The notes: generated by a model not told the origin, from the letters alone. DNA of 64,000 nt from Pseudomonas aestuarii (GCF_027988105.1 NZ_JAQJZJ010000009.1:186001-250000); one strand, 5' to 3'. Counted from the first letter of the stretch, positions 9,521-19,062 are shown. Translations and numbers: made by a program.

Positions 9521-9617
9521 ATTGTTGTATCACTCCCAGCAATTTCATCACCCGGCCTTGCGCCGGGTGCACTGTTCGATCGAAAGGCCCGGATCAACTC
9601 CAGGCGCTTCGGGGTAT

Positions 9618-10634
9618 TCAGCCGCGAGCCGACAGCGGCACCGCTCTGACCTGATCGCCAACCGCCAACTGCAAACGCTTGGCGGTCAACGGATCGACCA
9701 CCAGGGTACCGGCGGCCAGGCGTGCCGCGCCGACGGTGATCCGGCAGTCTTCGCGCTTGCGGTTGTGAATCAGGAAGTTGGTGGCGTCATCGCCCGGCGT
9801 GCCTATGGCCAGCACCAGTGCCTGACTGTCGCGCACCGCACGGATTTTCGCGGTTTCCGCCTCGATGGCCGGGCCGGCGTCGAAGATGTCGACATAGCCC
9901 TGGTAACTGAAGCCTTCGCCCTTGAGCATGGCCAGCGCCGGCTCGGTATCCGGGTGCACACGGCCGATGATGTTGCGCGCATCTTCGGAGAGGAAGCAGG
10001 TATACAGCGGGAACTTGGGCATCAACTCGGCGATGAAGGCCTTGTTGCCGACCCCGGTCAGGTAGTCCGCCTGGCTGAATTCCATCTTGAAGAAGTGTCG
10101 CCCCAGGCTTTCCCAGAACGGCGAGCGCCCTTGTTCGTCGGACATGCCGCGCATCTCGGCGATCACCTTGTTGCCGAACAACTCGCGGAACTCGGCGATG
10201 AACAGCATGCGCGCCTTGGACAACAGACGACCATTGAGCCCCGTACGGTGATCGGCCCGCAGAAACAGCGAACACAGCTCGGAGTTGCCGGTCAGGTCGT
10301 TGGCCAGAAACAGGGTGGGAATCTGCCGGTGGATATTCAGTTCCTGCGAGGCGCTCACGGTCAGCCCCACACGGTAGTTGTACCAGGGCTCGCGCAGACC
10401 GACCGCGCCGGCCACGGCGGAAATACCCACCACCTGGCCCGCGTCGTTTTCCAGCACGAACAGATAATCGGCATCGGCACGATCGGCCTTGCCGGTGAAG
10501 GTCTTCTCCGCCCAACTCACGCGGTGCGCCAGGCGCTCCTCGTTGGCTGGCAGGGTGGTCAAGCCGGCGCCGGTAGTGCGCGCCAGATCAATCAGGGCCG
10601 GAAGATCGGCGGTGCGAACGGGACGAACGATCAT
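9618..10634 (-). CDS. aruG: Arginine N-succinyltransferase, subunit beta
   Basis: A 338-residue GNAT-like AstA family protein. With AruF it forms the enzyme that transfers succinyl from succinyl-CoA to the alpha-amino group of arginine (and ornithine), the first step of the pathway. It is a clear paralogue of the upstream aruF, equal in length, as in pseudomonads that use two AstA subunits where E. coli has one. AAGGAG precedes the ATG; 11 bases separate it from aruF. Confidence 0.95.
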   Translation of the reverse strand: MIVRPVRTADLPALIDLARTTGAGLTTLPANEERLAHRVSWAEKTFTGKADRADADYLFVLENDAGQVVGISAVAGAVGLREPWYNYRVGLTVSASQELNIHRQIPTLFLANDLTGNSELCSLFLRADHRTGLNGRLLSKARMLFIAEFRELFGNKVIAEMRGMSDEQGRSPFWESLGRHFFKMEFSQADYLTGVGNKAFIAELMPKFPLYTCFLSEDARNIIGRVHPDTEPALAMLKGEGFSYQGYVDIFDAGPAIEAETAKIRAVRDSQALVLAIGTPGDDATNFLIHNRKREDCRITVGAARLAAGTLVVDPLTAKRLQLAVGDQVRAVPLSARG

Positions 10635-10645
10635 GCGCTAACTCC

Positions 10646-11662
10646 TTAAACCGCAACCAGACGCACGCTGGCGCCCTCGCCGACGCCGAGGGCTTCGGCA
10701 GCTTCAAGACTGAGGGTGACCGGCTTGCCGGGCACCCAATCCAGATCCGCGACAATCGCGCGGAAGTCCTGCAGCAGGCCATTGCTGACCAGATACGGAC
10801 GCCCACCCTGGATCGGCTCGCCGACCCTGACCGGCACCACGCGGCTCTGGGCGATGGAGCGAATCCCCGAGGTACGTGCATGCAGGGTCGGCCCGCCATC
10901 GAAAATATCGATGTAATGGTCGGTCTCGAAGCCTTCGCGCATCAGGATGTCGAAGGTCACCTGCGCCCGCGGGTGCACCTGACCCATGGCCTCCTGGGCC
11001 GCATCCGGCAGCAGCGGCACATAGATCGGGTAGTGCGGCATCAACTCGGCCAGAAAGGTCCGGCTTTTCAGCCCGCACAGGCGCTCGGCCTCGGCGTAAT
11101 TCATGTCGAAGAAGTTGCGCCCCACCGCATCCCAGAACGGCGAATCGCCGTGCTCGTCGCTGTGGCCGACAATCTCCACCACCACCGCATCGGCGAAGCG
11201 CTCCGGATGATTGGCGACGAACATCAAGCGTGCACGCGAGTTCAGCTCGCACCAGATGCTGCCCACCAACGGCCGCTCGACGTAGAAACTGGTCAGCAGG
11301 CTGTTACCGGTCAGGTCATGGCACAGCGAGAGCACATGGATCTTGTTGTGGATCTTCAGCTCACGGGAGTTGTGCACGAAGGTTTCGTTGCGAAAGCTGT
11401 AGAAGGGCTCGGAGTAGCCGGCCGAGGCGACAATCCCGGAGCAGCCGAGCAGGCGTCCGCTGTCGCTGTCTTCGAGGACGAAGAAATAGCTCTCCTCACC
11501 ATTGAAGCTCACCTCGGCGGCCAGCGAGGCCTCCGACGCCGCAATCTTGTCGCGCAGGCGACCGGCGTCGTCCGGCAGCGAAGTCACACCAACCGGGCTG
11601 TCCGCGGCGAGACGCTGCACTTCACTCAGGTCGGCCATTTGCGCGGGGCGCATCACCAGCAT
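10646..11662 (-). CDS. aruF: Arginine N-succinyltransferase, subunit alpha
   Basis: A 338-residue AstA family subunit, partner of AruG. Near-equal length and a shared C-terminal 'YIDIFDGGP'-like segment show the tandem duplication. AAGGAG lies 7 bases before the ATG at 11662. It is separated from aruC by about 180 bases that hold a perfect hairpin. Confidence 0.95.
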   Translation of the reverse strand: MLVMRPAQMADLSEVQRLAADSPVGVTSLPDDAGRLRDKIAASEASLAAEVSFNGEESYFFVLEDSDSGRLLGCSGIVASAGYSEPFYSFRNETFVHNSRELKIHNKIHVLSLCHDLTGNSLLTSFYVERPLVGSIWCELNSRARLMFVANHPERFADAVVVEIVGHSDEHGDSPFWDAVGRNFFDMNYAEAERLCGLKSRTFLAELMPHYPIYVPLLPDAAQEAMGQVHPRAQVTFDILMREGFETDHYIDIFDGGPTLHARTSGIRSIAQSRVVPVRVGEPIQGGRPYLVSNGLLQDFRAIVADLDWVPGKPVTLSLEAAEALGVGEGASVRLVAV

Positions 11663-11772
11663 GGTGTCACTCCTTTCTCAATAAAAATCCCAGGCCGCTC
11701 AGCGCGAACCGCCTGGAAAAACCGTAACCCGAAGGCCACAGCACACACGGAGACAGTCATCCCTGGAAAGTA

Positions 11773-11796
11773 GCTCGGCTTATCCGTAAGCCGAGC
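11773..11796 (-). other. Perfect hairpin between aruC and aruF
   Basis: GCTCGGCTTA at 11773-11782 pairs perfectly with 11787-11796 around a 4-base TCCG loop. There is no T tract, so it is more likely an RNA stability or processing element that sets the ratio of aruC to the downstream genes than a full terminator. Confidence 0.7.
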
Positions 11797-11843
11797 AAGC
11801 GCAGCCGTGGCGACCGCAAGGGGGTCGCCGCCGGACTGTCGAC

Positions 11844-13064
11844 TCAGGCTTGCGTCAGCTGGACCAGCGCACGCTCGAAGCGGGCCAGGCCTTCTTCGAT
11901 ATCGGCATCTTCCACCACCAGGCTCGGGGCGAAACGCACCACGTCGGGGCCGGCTTGCAGCACCATCACGCCTTGCGCCACGGCGGCATCGAGAATCACC
12001 TTGGCCTTGCCTTTCCAGGCATCGCTCAGCACCGCGCCGATCAACAGACCGAGGCCGCGGACCTGGCTGAACATGCCGTACTGCTCGCCGAGCCGCTCCA
12101 GCGTGGTCGTGAAGCGCTGCTGCTTGGCTTTCACCCCCGCCAGCACTTGCGGGGTGTTGATCACATCGATCACCGCCTCGGCCACCGCACAGGCCAGCGG
12201 GTTGCCGCCGTAGGTGGTGCCATGGGTGCCGACCACCAGGTGTTTGGCCAGCGCCTCGGTCGTGAGCATGGCGCCGATCGGGAATCCACCACCCAGGCTC
12301 TTGGCGCTGGAGAGGATGTCCGGTGTCACGCCGAAATGCTGGTAGGCGAACAGCGAGCCGCTGCGGCCCATGCCGGTCTGCACTTCGTCGAAGATCAGCA
12401 GCGCGTCGTGCTGGTCACACAGCTCACGGGCCGCCTGCAGGTAGGCCAGATCGGCCGGCAATACACCGCCTTCACCCTGGATCGGCTCCAGCACCACGGC
12501 GCAGGTCTTGGCGGAAACTGCGGCTTTCAGCGCCTCGATATCGTTGTACGGCACATGGCTGATGCCCTGGATCTTCGGCCCGAAGCCATCGGAATACTTG
12601 GGCTGACCACCAACACTGACGGTAAACAGGGTGCGCCCGTGAAAACTGTTGGTCGCCGAGATGATTTCGTACTTGTCTTCGCCGAACTTGTCGAACGCCA
12701 CCCGCCGGGCCAGCTTGAAGGCGGCCTCGTTGGCTTCGGCACCGGAGTTGCAGAAGAACACCCGCTCGGCGAACGTGGCGTCGACCAGCTTGTGCGCCAG
12801 GCGCAGGGCCGGCTCGTTGGTGAACACGTTGGAAATGTGCCACAGGGTGTTGGCCTGCTCGGTCAACGCGCCGACCAGGGCCGGATGGCAATGGCCCAGG
12901 GCATTCACGGCGATGCCGCCGGTGAAATCGATCAGCTCGCGACCACTTTGATCCCAGACTCGGGAACCCGCGCCGCGGACCGGAATGAAGCTGGCCGGGG
13001 CATAGTTGGGAACCATGACTTGGTCGAAATCGGCGCGTTGCACCGGATCGTGCTGATCGGACAT
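11844..13064 (-). CDS. aruC: N-succinylornithine / acetylornithine aminotransferase
   Basis: A 406-residue class III PLP aminotransferase, the third step of the pathway: N-succinylornithine to N-succinylglutamate semialdehyde. In pseudomonads the enzyme also serves arginine synthesis. The segment FDEVQTG holds the cofactor aspartate and AKSLGGG the PLP lysine. The start at 13064 gives the exact family length and has GGAG upstream; the frame to 13202 would run through the operator. It is the first gene of the aru operon. Confidence 0.96.
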   Translation of the reverse strand: MSDQHDPVQRADFDQVMVPNYAPASFIPVRGAGSRVWDQSGRELIDFTGGIAVNALGHCHPALVGALTEQANTLWHISNVFTNEPALRLAHKLVDATFAERVFFCNSGAEANEAAFKLARRVAFDKFGEDKYEIISATNSFHGRTLFTVSVGGQPKYSDGFGPKIQGISHVPYNDIEALKAAVSAKTCAVVLEPIQGEGGVLPADLAYLQAARELCDQHDALLIFDEVQTGMGRSGSLFAYQHFGVTPDILSSAKSLGGGFPIGAMLTTEALAKHLVVGTHGTTYGGNPLACAVAEAVIDVINTPQVLAGVKAKQQRFTTTLERLGEQYGMFSQVRGLGLLIGAVLSDAWKGKAKVILDAAVAQGVMVLQAGPDVVRFAPSLVVEDADIEEGLARFERALVQLTQA

Positions 13065-13143
13065 CGGAACTCTCCTGACGAGTAACACCTGCATTGAGTG
13101 GCAGGCGATGGGAAGGATTGTAGGGATTGATTCGGGCCTGGCA

Positions 13144-13210
13144 TTGCCGCCATGCGACAACTTCTTATAGCGCCAACCCGAGGAAAACCGCAGCTTTCGC
13201 AAATGCGACA
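13144..13210 (-). promoter_or_regulatory. Two ArgR half-sites upstream of aruC
   Basis: Read on the minus strand, 13210-13195 and 13159-13144 both match TGTCGC-N8-AA exactly, the half-site known for Pseudomonas ArgR (AraC family activator of the aru operon). They lie about 80 to 146 bases upstream of the aruC start, separated by 51 bases start to start. The match is seen; binding and activation by arginine are inferred. Confidence 0.72.
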
Positions 13211-13511
13211 GAAAGCGTCGGGAAGGCGCAGTTTAAATGCTGTTCGCCCCACACGCGTACAACTTGCGCAGTTTCCTCACAAGCTGACCGGCGAGTTTTA
13301 CCCCTGCATCAACCCCGTGCGGGCCAACAGGCCGGTGAAAAAAGCTCGCGTGCGAAGGCCGGGCGGGGAATCAGCCAAGCAGGCAGCCTGGACTGGCAGG
13401 CCAGTGGGCGAGCGATACAGGTGCATCAATCGCGGCACGCGCTGCTCGCAGCGGGTTCGCCCCGAGCGCGCAGCGTCGCCTGGCCGTGGGCCGCCGTTTT
13501 TCAACATCCTG
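13211..13511. other. Intergenic region, no gene seen
   Basis: Three hundred bases between the aruC operator and the end of the patatin gene. Only short out-of-context frames are present and none has family resemblance or a ribosome site. Confidence 0.5.
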
Positions 13512-14714
13512 CTAAGCCGTGATCGGCTGCCCCTGCACCACGGGCGGGCGGGCCAGGCCGAGAAAATCGCTCAAGGCGACCTTCTGCGCGATCGCATCCT
13601 GATACCCCAGCTCGATCAGCTCGTTGCAATAGCCGGCCTCGAACAGCAGATAACTGAGCACACCCGCACCGCTGATCTTGGTCGCCCCCGGCCCGCGCAG
13701 GAACAGGCGCAGCGCCGCCGGCATCTCGTGGCGATGGCGGGCGGCGATCGCATCCAGCGGCTGGCTCGGCGAAATCACCAGCACCTCCACCGGATTGAGC
13801 CCCAGGCCTCGCGGGCGCTGCTCAGGCGCAATCAGCTTGCTCATCAGGTTGAGCCGCTCGAGCAGTTCGATATCGCCTTCCAGGCTGTCGATAAAGGTGC
13901 TGTTGAGCATATGCCCGCCGATTTGCGCCAGGCTCGGCGGCTTGGCGGCCTGTACCGCCCCAATGACATCGCTCCCGTGCTCAGCCTGCGGGTTATGGCT
14001 GACGCCAACCACCAATACCCGGTTAGCGCCCAGGTGCAGTGCCGGACTGATAGGGGCGGACTGGCGCACGGCGCCGTCGCCGAAATATTCGCGGTTGATC
14101 TTCACCGCCGGAAACAGCACGGGGATGGAAGAGCTGGCCAGCAGATGCTCGACGGACAAGCGGGTCGGCACACCGACCCGGCGATGGCGCATCCAGGGGT
14201 CGATGGTGGCGCGCCCCTGATAGAAGGTCACCGCATGCTCGGACTCGTAGCCGAACGCCGTCACCGCCACGGCGCGCAACTGGCGCTGGCGCACCGCTGC
14301 CGCGATCCCGGAGAAATCCAGTTCGCGCCGGATCAATTCGTCCAGCGGCGAACTGTCGAGCAGCGCCACCGGCAGCTGCCTGCCCAGGCCGAGCAAGCTG
14401 TGACCGACGAAACGGCTGGCCTGACGCAATACCCCCAGCCAGTCGCTGCGGTACACCTGATGCGTATGAAAACCCTGCCAGACGGCGCTCAGCCGGCGAA
14501 CCGCTTCGCCAAAATTCAAGGCCCCACACGCCAGGCCGACCGCATTGATTGCCCCCGCCGAAGTGCCGACGATCACCGGAAAGGGATTCTGCGCGGGATC
14601 CGGCAACAAATCCGCAATCGCCGCCAGCACCCCGATCTGATAAGCCGCCCGCGCGCCACCACCGGTGAGAATCAACCCGGTTACCGGCTCGTTGGAGGGC
14701 GCGTTGGCTGTCAT
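13512..14714 (-). CDS. Patatin-like phospholipase (RssA-like)
   Basis: A 400-residue cytosolic serine lipase-like protein. The oxyanion motif GGGARA is near residues 18-23, the nucleophile elbow GTSAG near 49-53 and the catalytic aspartate in GDGAV near 213. Such proteins hydrolyse acyl chains of phospholipids; the real substrate is unknown. It lies 65 bases downstream of the LpxL-type gene on the same strand and could be co-transcribed with it, tying it to membrane lipid turnover (inference). Confidence 0.88.
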   Translation of the reverse strand: MTANAPSNEPVTGLILTGGGARAAYQIGVLAAIADLLPDPAQNPFPVIVGTSAGAINAVGLACGALNFGEAVRRLSAVWQGFHTHQVYRSDWLGVLRQASRFVGHSLLGLGRQLPVALLDSSPLDELIRRELDFSGIAAAVRQRQLRAVAVTAFGYESEHAVTFYQGRATIDPWMRHRRVGVPTRLSVEHLLASSSIPVLFPAVKINREYFGDGAVRQSAPISPALHLGANRVLVVGVSHNPQAEHGSDVIGAVQAAKPPSLAQIGGHMLNSTFIDSLEGDIELLERLNLMSKLIAPEQRPRGLGLNPVEVLVISPSQPLDAIAARHRHEMPAALRLFLRGPGATKISGAGVLSYLLFEAGYCNELIELGYQDAIAQKVALSDFLGLARPPVVQGQPITA

Positions 14715-14779
14715 AGGGAGTTCCGAAAGTCCATGTGATTGGCTGGCCGGGATGAACCACGCGCGGGCCAGTTAGACGC

Positions 14780-15742
14780 CTAACCGCGGCGCTTCTGGTA
14801 CATCTTCGCCTCACCGGTCGGGCGCGTCTTGAAGCGTCGGTGGGCCCACAGGTACTGCTCGGGCTGCAGGCGAATCGCCGCCTCGATCCACTGATTGACC
14901 CGTAAACAGTCGGCTTCCTCGCTCTCCCCGGGGAAATCGGCCAGCGGCGGGTGCACCACCACCTTATAGCCGGAACCGTCGTCCAGTCGTGTCTGGGTGA
15001 AGGGAATCACTCGCGCCCGGCCCAGGCGGGCGAACTTGCTGGTCGCCGTCACCGTCGCGGCCGGTACGCCAAACAGCGGCACGAAAATACTGCGCTGCGC
15101 GCCATAGTCCTGATCCGGCGCGTACCAGACCACCCGGCCGGCGCGCAGCAACTTGAGCATGCCACGCACATCGTCACGCTCGATCACGCCCTGCAGCCGC
15201 TGCTCGCGACCGCGCCGCTGGATGAAGTCGAACAATGGATTCTTGTGCTCGCGGTACATGCCGTACATGTGCTGGCGCATGCCCAGCAGACCGCCGCCCA
15301 TTTCCAGGGTGGTGAAGTGCAGGGCCATCAGCAGCACACCCTGCCCTTCGGCCTCGGCCGCGCGCAAATGCTCAAGCCCCTCGACCTGCCCCAACCTGGC
15401 CAGCCGCGGCGCCGGCCACCACCAACTGATCGCCATCTCGAAGAAGGTCATGCCGGTCGAGGCGAAGTTTTCCCGCAACAGGCTGGCGAGCTCATCGGCC
15501 GACAGTTCGGGGAAACACAGCTCCAGGTTGCGCGCGGCGATCTGCCGGCGCGAACGCGCCAGGTGGAACATCAAGCCGCCCAGCCGACGCCCCAGCCACA
15601 TCAATGCCCGGTAAGGCAGCAACGAAACCAGCCACAGCGAACCGAGCCCCAGCCACAGCAGCCAAAAACGCGGATGGAGGAAGTAGGCACGAAAACGAGG
15701 ACGATCCACGGATGATTCCACACGAACGACAAAGGCCGGCAT
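14780..15742 (-). CDS. lpxL: Lipid A lauroyl/myristoyl acyltransferase (LpxL/HtrB family)
   Basis: A 320-residue inner-membrane acyltransferase that adds a secondary acyl chain to lipid A. An N-terminal membrane segment (about residues 25-48) is followed by the HX4E motif (HFTTLE) of the LpxL/LpxM family and a conserved APDQDYG segment. Neighbours (minCDE and a pseudouridine synthase) match the P. aeruginosa htrB1 locus as I remember it. The first 13 residues are less conserved, so the start could be at a later codon. A decayed second copy lies just upstream. Confidence 0.9.
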   Translation of the reverse strand: MPAFVVRVESSVDRPRFRAYFLHPRFWLLWLGLGSLWLVSLLPYRALMWLGRRLGGLMFHLARSRRQIAARNLELCFPELSADELASLLRENFASTGMTFFEMAISWWWPAPRLARLGQVEGLEHLRAAEAEGQGVLLMALHFTTLEMGGGLLGMRQHMYGMYREHKNPLFDFIQRRGREQRLQGVIERDDVRGMLKLLRAGRVVWYAPDQDYGAQRSIFVPLFGVPAATVTATSKFARLGRARVIPFTQTRLDDGSGYKVVVHPPLADFPGESEEADCLRVNQWIEAAIRLQPEQYLWAHRRFKTRPTGEAKMYQKRRG

Positions 15743-15755
15743 TCTACAGGACTCA

Positions 15756-15931
15756 GAGGCTGTGAAAATATCGAGCGCCGTAGCGAGAGCGTCTCCTGGT
15801 GTTCACGGCAAGATGCGTTAGGCGAAAAGCGGGGAGTTTAGTGAGCTAAATGACCCTGTTTTTGCCTAACGCAGCGCCAGCAGCGGGTGCCAGGAGGCGG
15901 TCGCAGTAGGCGAGAGTTTTTGCATAGCCTC
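15756..15931. mobile_element. MITE-like element A
   Basis: A 176-base non-coding element with imperfect terminal inverted repeats beginning GAGGCTGTG and GAGGCTATG, flanked on both sides by TCA, a likely target duplication. The interior can fold into a long stem. Its core (GGAGTTTA, then TAAATGA, then CTGTTTTT) recurs in element B at 22756-22895, so both belong to one family moved by an outside transposase. It sits between lpxL and the lpxL remnant. Confidence 0.7.
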
Positions 15932-16037
15932 TCAGCCCGGCTTGCGGTCCAGCGGCGTCATGCTGCCCGCCCTCGCCGCCAGGCACGTGCCCACAGGGAT
16001 GGGGGCAATGCCACAAGCCCGCCTACAGTCAAGCGCG

Positions 16038-16326
16038 ACCCGTGCGGTACAGACGCGTCTTGAAGCGCCGCTGGCTCCACAGGTACTGCTCGGGACAGCC
16101 CGCTCGGTCCACTGCTTGAGCAACCGGCAGTCGGCCTCATCGCTGGCGGCCGGAAAACCGCTGCAGCAGCGCGCGCCAACGCGAGCAACAGCCGGTACGG
16201 CAACTGCACGAGCAACCACAGCAGCACCAGCCCCAGCCACAACAGCCAGAAACGCGGATGCAGGAAACAGGCACGAAAACGAGGACGCGCCATGGCGCAT
16301 TTCGCACGAACGATAAAGCACGCCAT
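16038..16326 (-). pseudogene. Decayed partial copy of lpxL
   Basis: On the minus strand the first ~42 codons from 16326 match the N-terminus of the neighbouring LpxL (shared RPRFRA and LHPRFWLLWLGL segments). The sequence then jumps, in a different frame, to the LpxL C-terminus (EADCRL segment, then the equivalent of QYLWAHRRFK), ending near 16038. About 190 residues of the middle, with the HX4E active site, are missing. It is a dead duplicate of lpxL. Confidence 0.85.
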
Positions 16327-16421
16327 TTTACCGACCCCAGACGCGGCTTGCAGCCCAGCGGGGTTATCGCTATAAGTCCGGGCTACTTTCGTCACGACCG
16401 TCAAGGCGTATCAGGCAGACC

Positions 16422-17162
16422 ATGAGCCAAGCCGATCTACTCGAGCAAGACCCCGTATTCCAGCTCAAGGGCAGCATGCTGGCCATCACCGTGCTGGAAC
16501 TGGCGCACAACGACCTCGAGCGCCTCGACCAGCAACTGGCGGCCAAAGTCGCCCAGGCGCCGGCCTTCTTCAGCAATACCCCGCTGGTGTTGGCCCTGGA
16601 CAAGCTGCCGGAAGGCGAAGGCAGCCTCGACCTGGCCGCGCTGATGGCCGTATGCCGCAGCCATGGCCTGCGCACCCTGGCCGTGCGTGCCAACCGTGAA
16701 GACGACATCGCCGCCGCCGGCGCCCTGGATTTGCCGGTGCTGCCGCCCTCCGGCGCCCGCGAGCGCCCAGTCGATCCGACCGGCGGTAGCGCAGCGCCGA
16801 AAAAGCCGGAAAAGCCCGCAGAACCCGAGGTCAGGCCGAGCAAGATCATCACCAGCCCGGTACGCGGCGGCCAGCAGGTCTATGCCCAGGGCGGCGACCT
16901 GATCGTCCTGGCGCCGGTGAGCTCCGGCGCGGAACTTCTCGCCGATGGCAACATCCATGTTTACGCGCCCATGCGCGGCCGCGCCCTGGCTGGCATCAAG
17001 GGCAACACCAAGGCACGCATCTTCTGTCAGCAAATGGGCGCCGAACTGCTGTCCATTGCCGGTCAATACAAGGTCGCCGAAGACCTGCGCCGTGACCCTT
17101 TATGGGGCGAGGCGATACAGGTCAGCTTGTCGGGTGACGTGTTGAACATCACCCGCCTTTAA
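16422..17162 (+). CDS. minC: Septum site-determining protein MinC
   Basis: A 246-residue FtsZ inhibitor with an N-terminal FtsZ-binding domain (about 10-110), a proline-rich linker (about 110-145) and a C-terminal beta-helix domain that dimerises and binds MinD (RGGQQVYA region onward). It keeps septa away from cell poles. First gene of minCDE, with about 100 bases before minD. Confidence 0.96.
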   Translation: MSQADLLEQDPVFQLKGSMLAITVLELAHNDLERLDQQLAAKVAQAPAFFSNTPLVLALDKLPEGEGSLDLAALMAVCRSHGLRTLAVRANREDDIAAAGALDLPVLPPSGARERPVDPTGGSAAPKKPEKPAEPEVRPSKIITSPVRGGQQVYAQGGDLIVLAPVSSGAELLADGNIHVYAPMRGRALAGIKGNTKARIFCQQMGAELLSIAGQYKVAEDLRRDPLWGEAIQVSLSGDVLNITRL

Positions 17163-17262
17163 CGGATACTGCCGCCAATTTTCAGGGACATAAAAAAGGC
17201 ATCTGGAAGCCGCATATGGCTGTCGGATTCCCGTCTTTCTTCACATTTTGGGGTGAATCACC

Positions 17263-18075
17263 TTGGCCAAGATCCTCGTAGTCACTTCCGGCAAGGGTGG
17301 CGTGGGTAAAACCACCACCAGCGCCGCCATCGGTACCGGCCTCGCCCTGCGCGGGCACAAGACTGTCATTGTCGACTTCGACGTCGGCTTGCGTAACCTC
17401 GACCTGATCATGGGCTGCGAACGCCGCGTGGTGTACGACTTCGTCAACGTGGTCAACGGCGAAGCCACGCTGAAGCAGGCGCTGATCAAGGACAAGCGCC
17501 TGGAAAACCTTTACGTGCTGGCCGCCAGCCAGACCCGCGACAAAGACGCGCTGACCGAAGAAGGCGTGGAAAAAGTCATCGAGGAACTGCGCAAGGACTT
17601 CGAATACGTGGTCTGCGACTCCCCGGCCGGTATCGAGAAAGGCGCGCACCTGGCGATGTATTTCGCCGATGAAGCGATTGTCGTGACCAACCCCGAGGTT
17701 TCCTCGGTGCGCGACTCCGACCGCATGCTCGGCCTGCTGGCGAGCAAATCGCGCCGCGCCGTGAAAGGCGAAGAGCCGATCAAGGAACACCTGCTGCTGA
17801 CCCGCTACAACCCCGAGCGCGTGACCCGCGGCGAAATGCTCGGCGTGGAAGACGTCGAGGAAATCCTCGCCATCCGCCTGCTCGGTGTGATCCCGGAATC
17901 GCAAGCGGTGCTGAAAGCCTCCAACCAGGGCGTACCGGTCATTCTCGATGACCAAAGCGACGCCGGTCAGGCCTACAGCGATGCCGTCGACCGTCTGCTC
18001 GGCAAGGAAGTTACCCATCGCTTTCTCGATGTGCAGAAGAAAGGACTCATGCAACGCCTGTTTGGAGCTCGCTAA
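17263..18075 (+). CDS. minD: Septum site-determining ATPase MinD
   Basis: A 270-residue ParA-type ATPase with the deviant Walker A motif GKGGVGKTTT (residues 10-19) and a C-terminal amphipathic membrane helix (KKGLMQRLFG). It recruits MinC to the membrane and oscillates with MinE. The start is TTG at 17263, with GGGGTG upstream; no ATG gives a full N-terminus. It overlaps minE by one base. Confidence 0.97.
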   Translation: MAKILVVTSGKGGVGKTTTSAAIGTGLALRGHKTVIVDFDVGLRNLDLIMGCERRVVYDFVNVVNGEATLKQALIKDKRLENLYVLAASQTRDKDALTEEGVEKVIEELRKDFEYVVCDSPAGIEKGAHLAMYFADEAIVVTNPEVSSVRDSDRMLGLLASKSRRAVKGEEPIKEHLLLTRYNPERVTRGEMLGVEDVEEILAIRLLGVIPESQAVLKASNQGVPVILDDQSDAGQAYSDAVDRLLGKEVTHRFLDVQKKGLMQRLFGAR

Positions 18076-18329
18076 TGAATATTTTTGACTTCTTTCGAGA
18101 ACGCAAAAAGGAACCCACTGCGTCCATTGCGAAAGAGCGTCTGCAGATCATCGTCGCCCACGAGCGCGGTCAGCGCAGCCAGCCGGATTACCTGCCGGCC
18201 CTGCAGCAGGAACTGGTCGAGGTGATTCGCAAGTACGTCAATATCGACTCGGACCAGGTCCAGGTCGCCCTGGAAAACCAGGGCAGCTGCTCGATCCTGG
18301 AACTCAACATCACCCTGCCGGATCGCTGA
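18075..18329 (+). CDS. minE: Cell division topological specificity factor MinE
   Basis: An 84-residue protein with the N-terminal membrane-binding and anti-MinCD segment (FDFFR at the start, the MinD-binding helix at about 13-30) and the C-terminal dimer domain. It stimulates MinD ATPase. The ATG shares a base with the minD stop (TAATG), giving translational coupling. Confidence 0.97.
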   Translation: MNIFDFFRERKKEPTASIAKERLQIIVAHERGQRSQPDYLPALQQELVEVIRKYVNIDSDQVQVALENQGSCSILELNITLPDR

Positions 18330-18337
18330 TCGGCGCG

Positions 18338-18364
18338 CTGCAGGCGCGCTGCTGGCGCCTGCAG
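18338..18364 (+). other. Hairpin after minE
   Basis: CTGCAGGCGC (18338-18347) pairs perfectly with 18355-18364 around a 7-base loop. There is no T tract. It may act as a weak terminator or as a 3' stabiliser between minE and the pseudouridine synthase gene. Confidence 0.6.
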
Positions 18365-18426
18365 AGACACCCACTGCACACAGAATCGGCGACCTTGGTC
18401 GCCGATTGCGTTTCCCGGAAGCCCCC

Positions 18427-19062
18427 ATGCCGCTCAGTCAAGTCGAAATTCTCCACCAGGACGCCGCCCTGCTGGTGATCAACAAGCCCACCCTGCTGCT
18501 CTCGGTGCCCGGCCGGGCCGAGGACAACAAGGATTGCCTGGTCACCCGCCTGCAGGACAACGGCTTCCCGGAAGCGCGCATCGTCCATCGCCTGGACTGG
18601 GAAACCTCAGGCATCATCGTCCTGGCGCGCGACGTCGACAGCCACCGCGAACTGTCGCGCCAGTTCCACGACCGCGAGACCGAAAAAGCCTACATCGCCC
18701 TGTGCTGGGGCCAGCCCGAGCAGGACAGCGGCAGCATCGACCTGCCGCTGCGCTACGACCCGCCGACCAAGCCACGTCATGTGGTCGACCATGAGGTCGG
18801 CAAACACGCCCTGACCCACTGGCGCGTACTCGAACGCCGTGACGATTACTGCCGGGTCGAACTGACGCCGATCACCGGCCGCTCGCACCAACTGCGCGTA
18901 CACATGCTGTCGATCGGCCACCCGCTGCTCGGCGACGCCCTCTACGCCCCGCCCCAGGCCCTGGCCGCCTACCCGCGCCTGTGCCTGCACGCCTGCATGC
19001 TCGGCCTGACCCACCCGCAAAGCGGCGAACGCCTGCGCTTCGACTGCCCCGCACCGTTTTAG
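18427..19062 (+). CDS. rluA: RluA-family pseudouridine synthase
   Basis: A 211-residue RNA pseudouridine synthase with the catalytic motif HRLDWETSG (the Asp attacks uridine). The short form without an S4 domain fits RluA, which modifies 23S rRNA and some tRNAs. The ATG at 18427 matches the family N-terminus; the frame from 18406 adds unsupported residues. It follows minE by about 100 bases, as in P. aeruginosa. Confidence 0.88.
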   Translation: MPLSQVEILHQDAALLVINKPTLLLSVPGRAEDNKDCLVTRLQDNGFPEARIVHRLDWETSGIIVLARDVDSHRELSRQFHDRETEKAYIALCWGQPEQDSGSIDLPLRYDPPTKPRHVVDHEVGKHALTHWRVLERRDDYCRVELTPITGRSHQLRVHMLSIGHPLLGDALYAPPQALAAYPRLCLHACMLGLTHPQSGERLRFDCPAPF

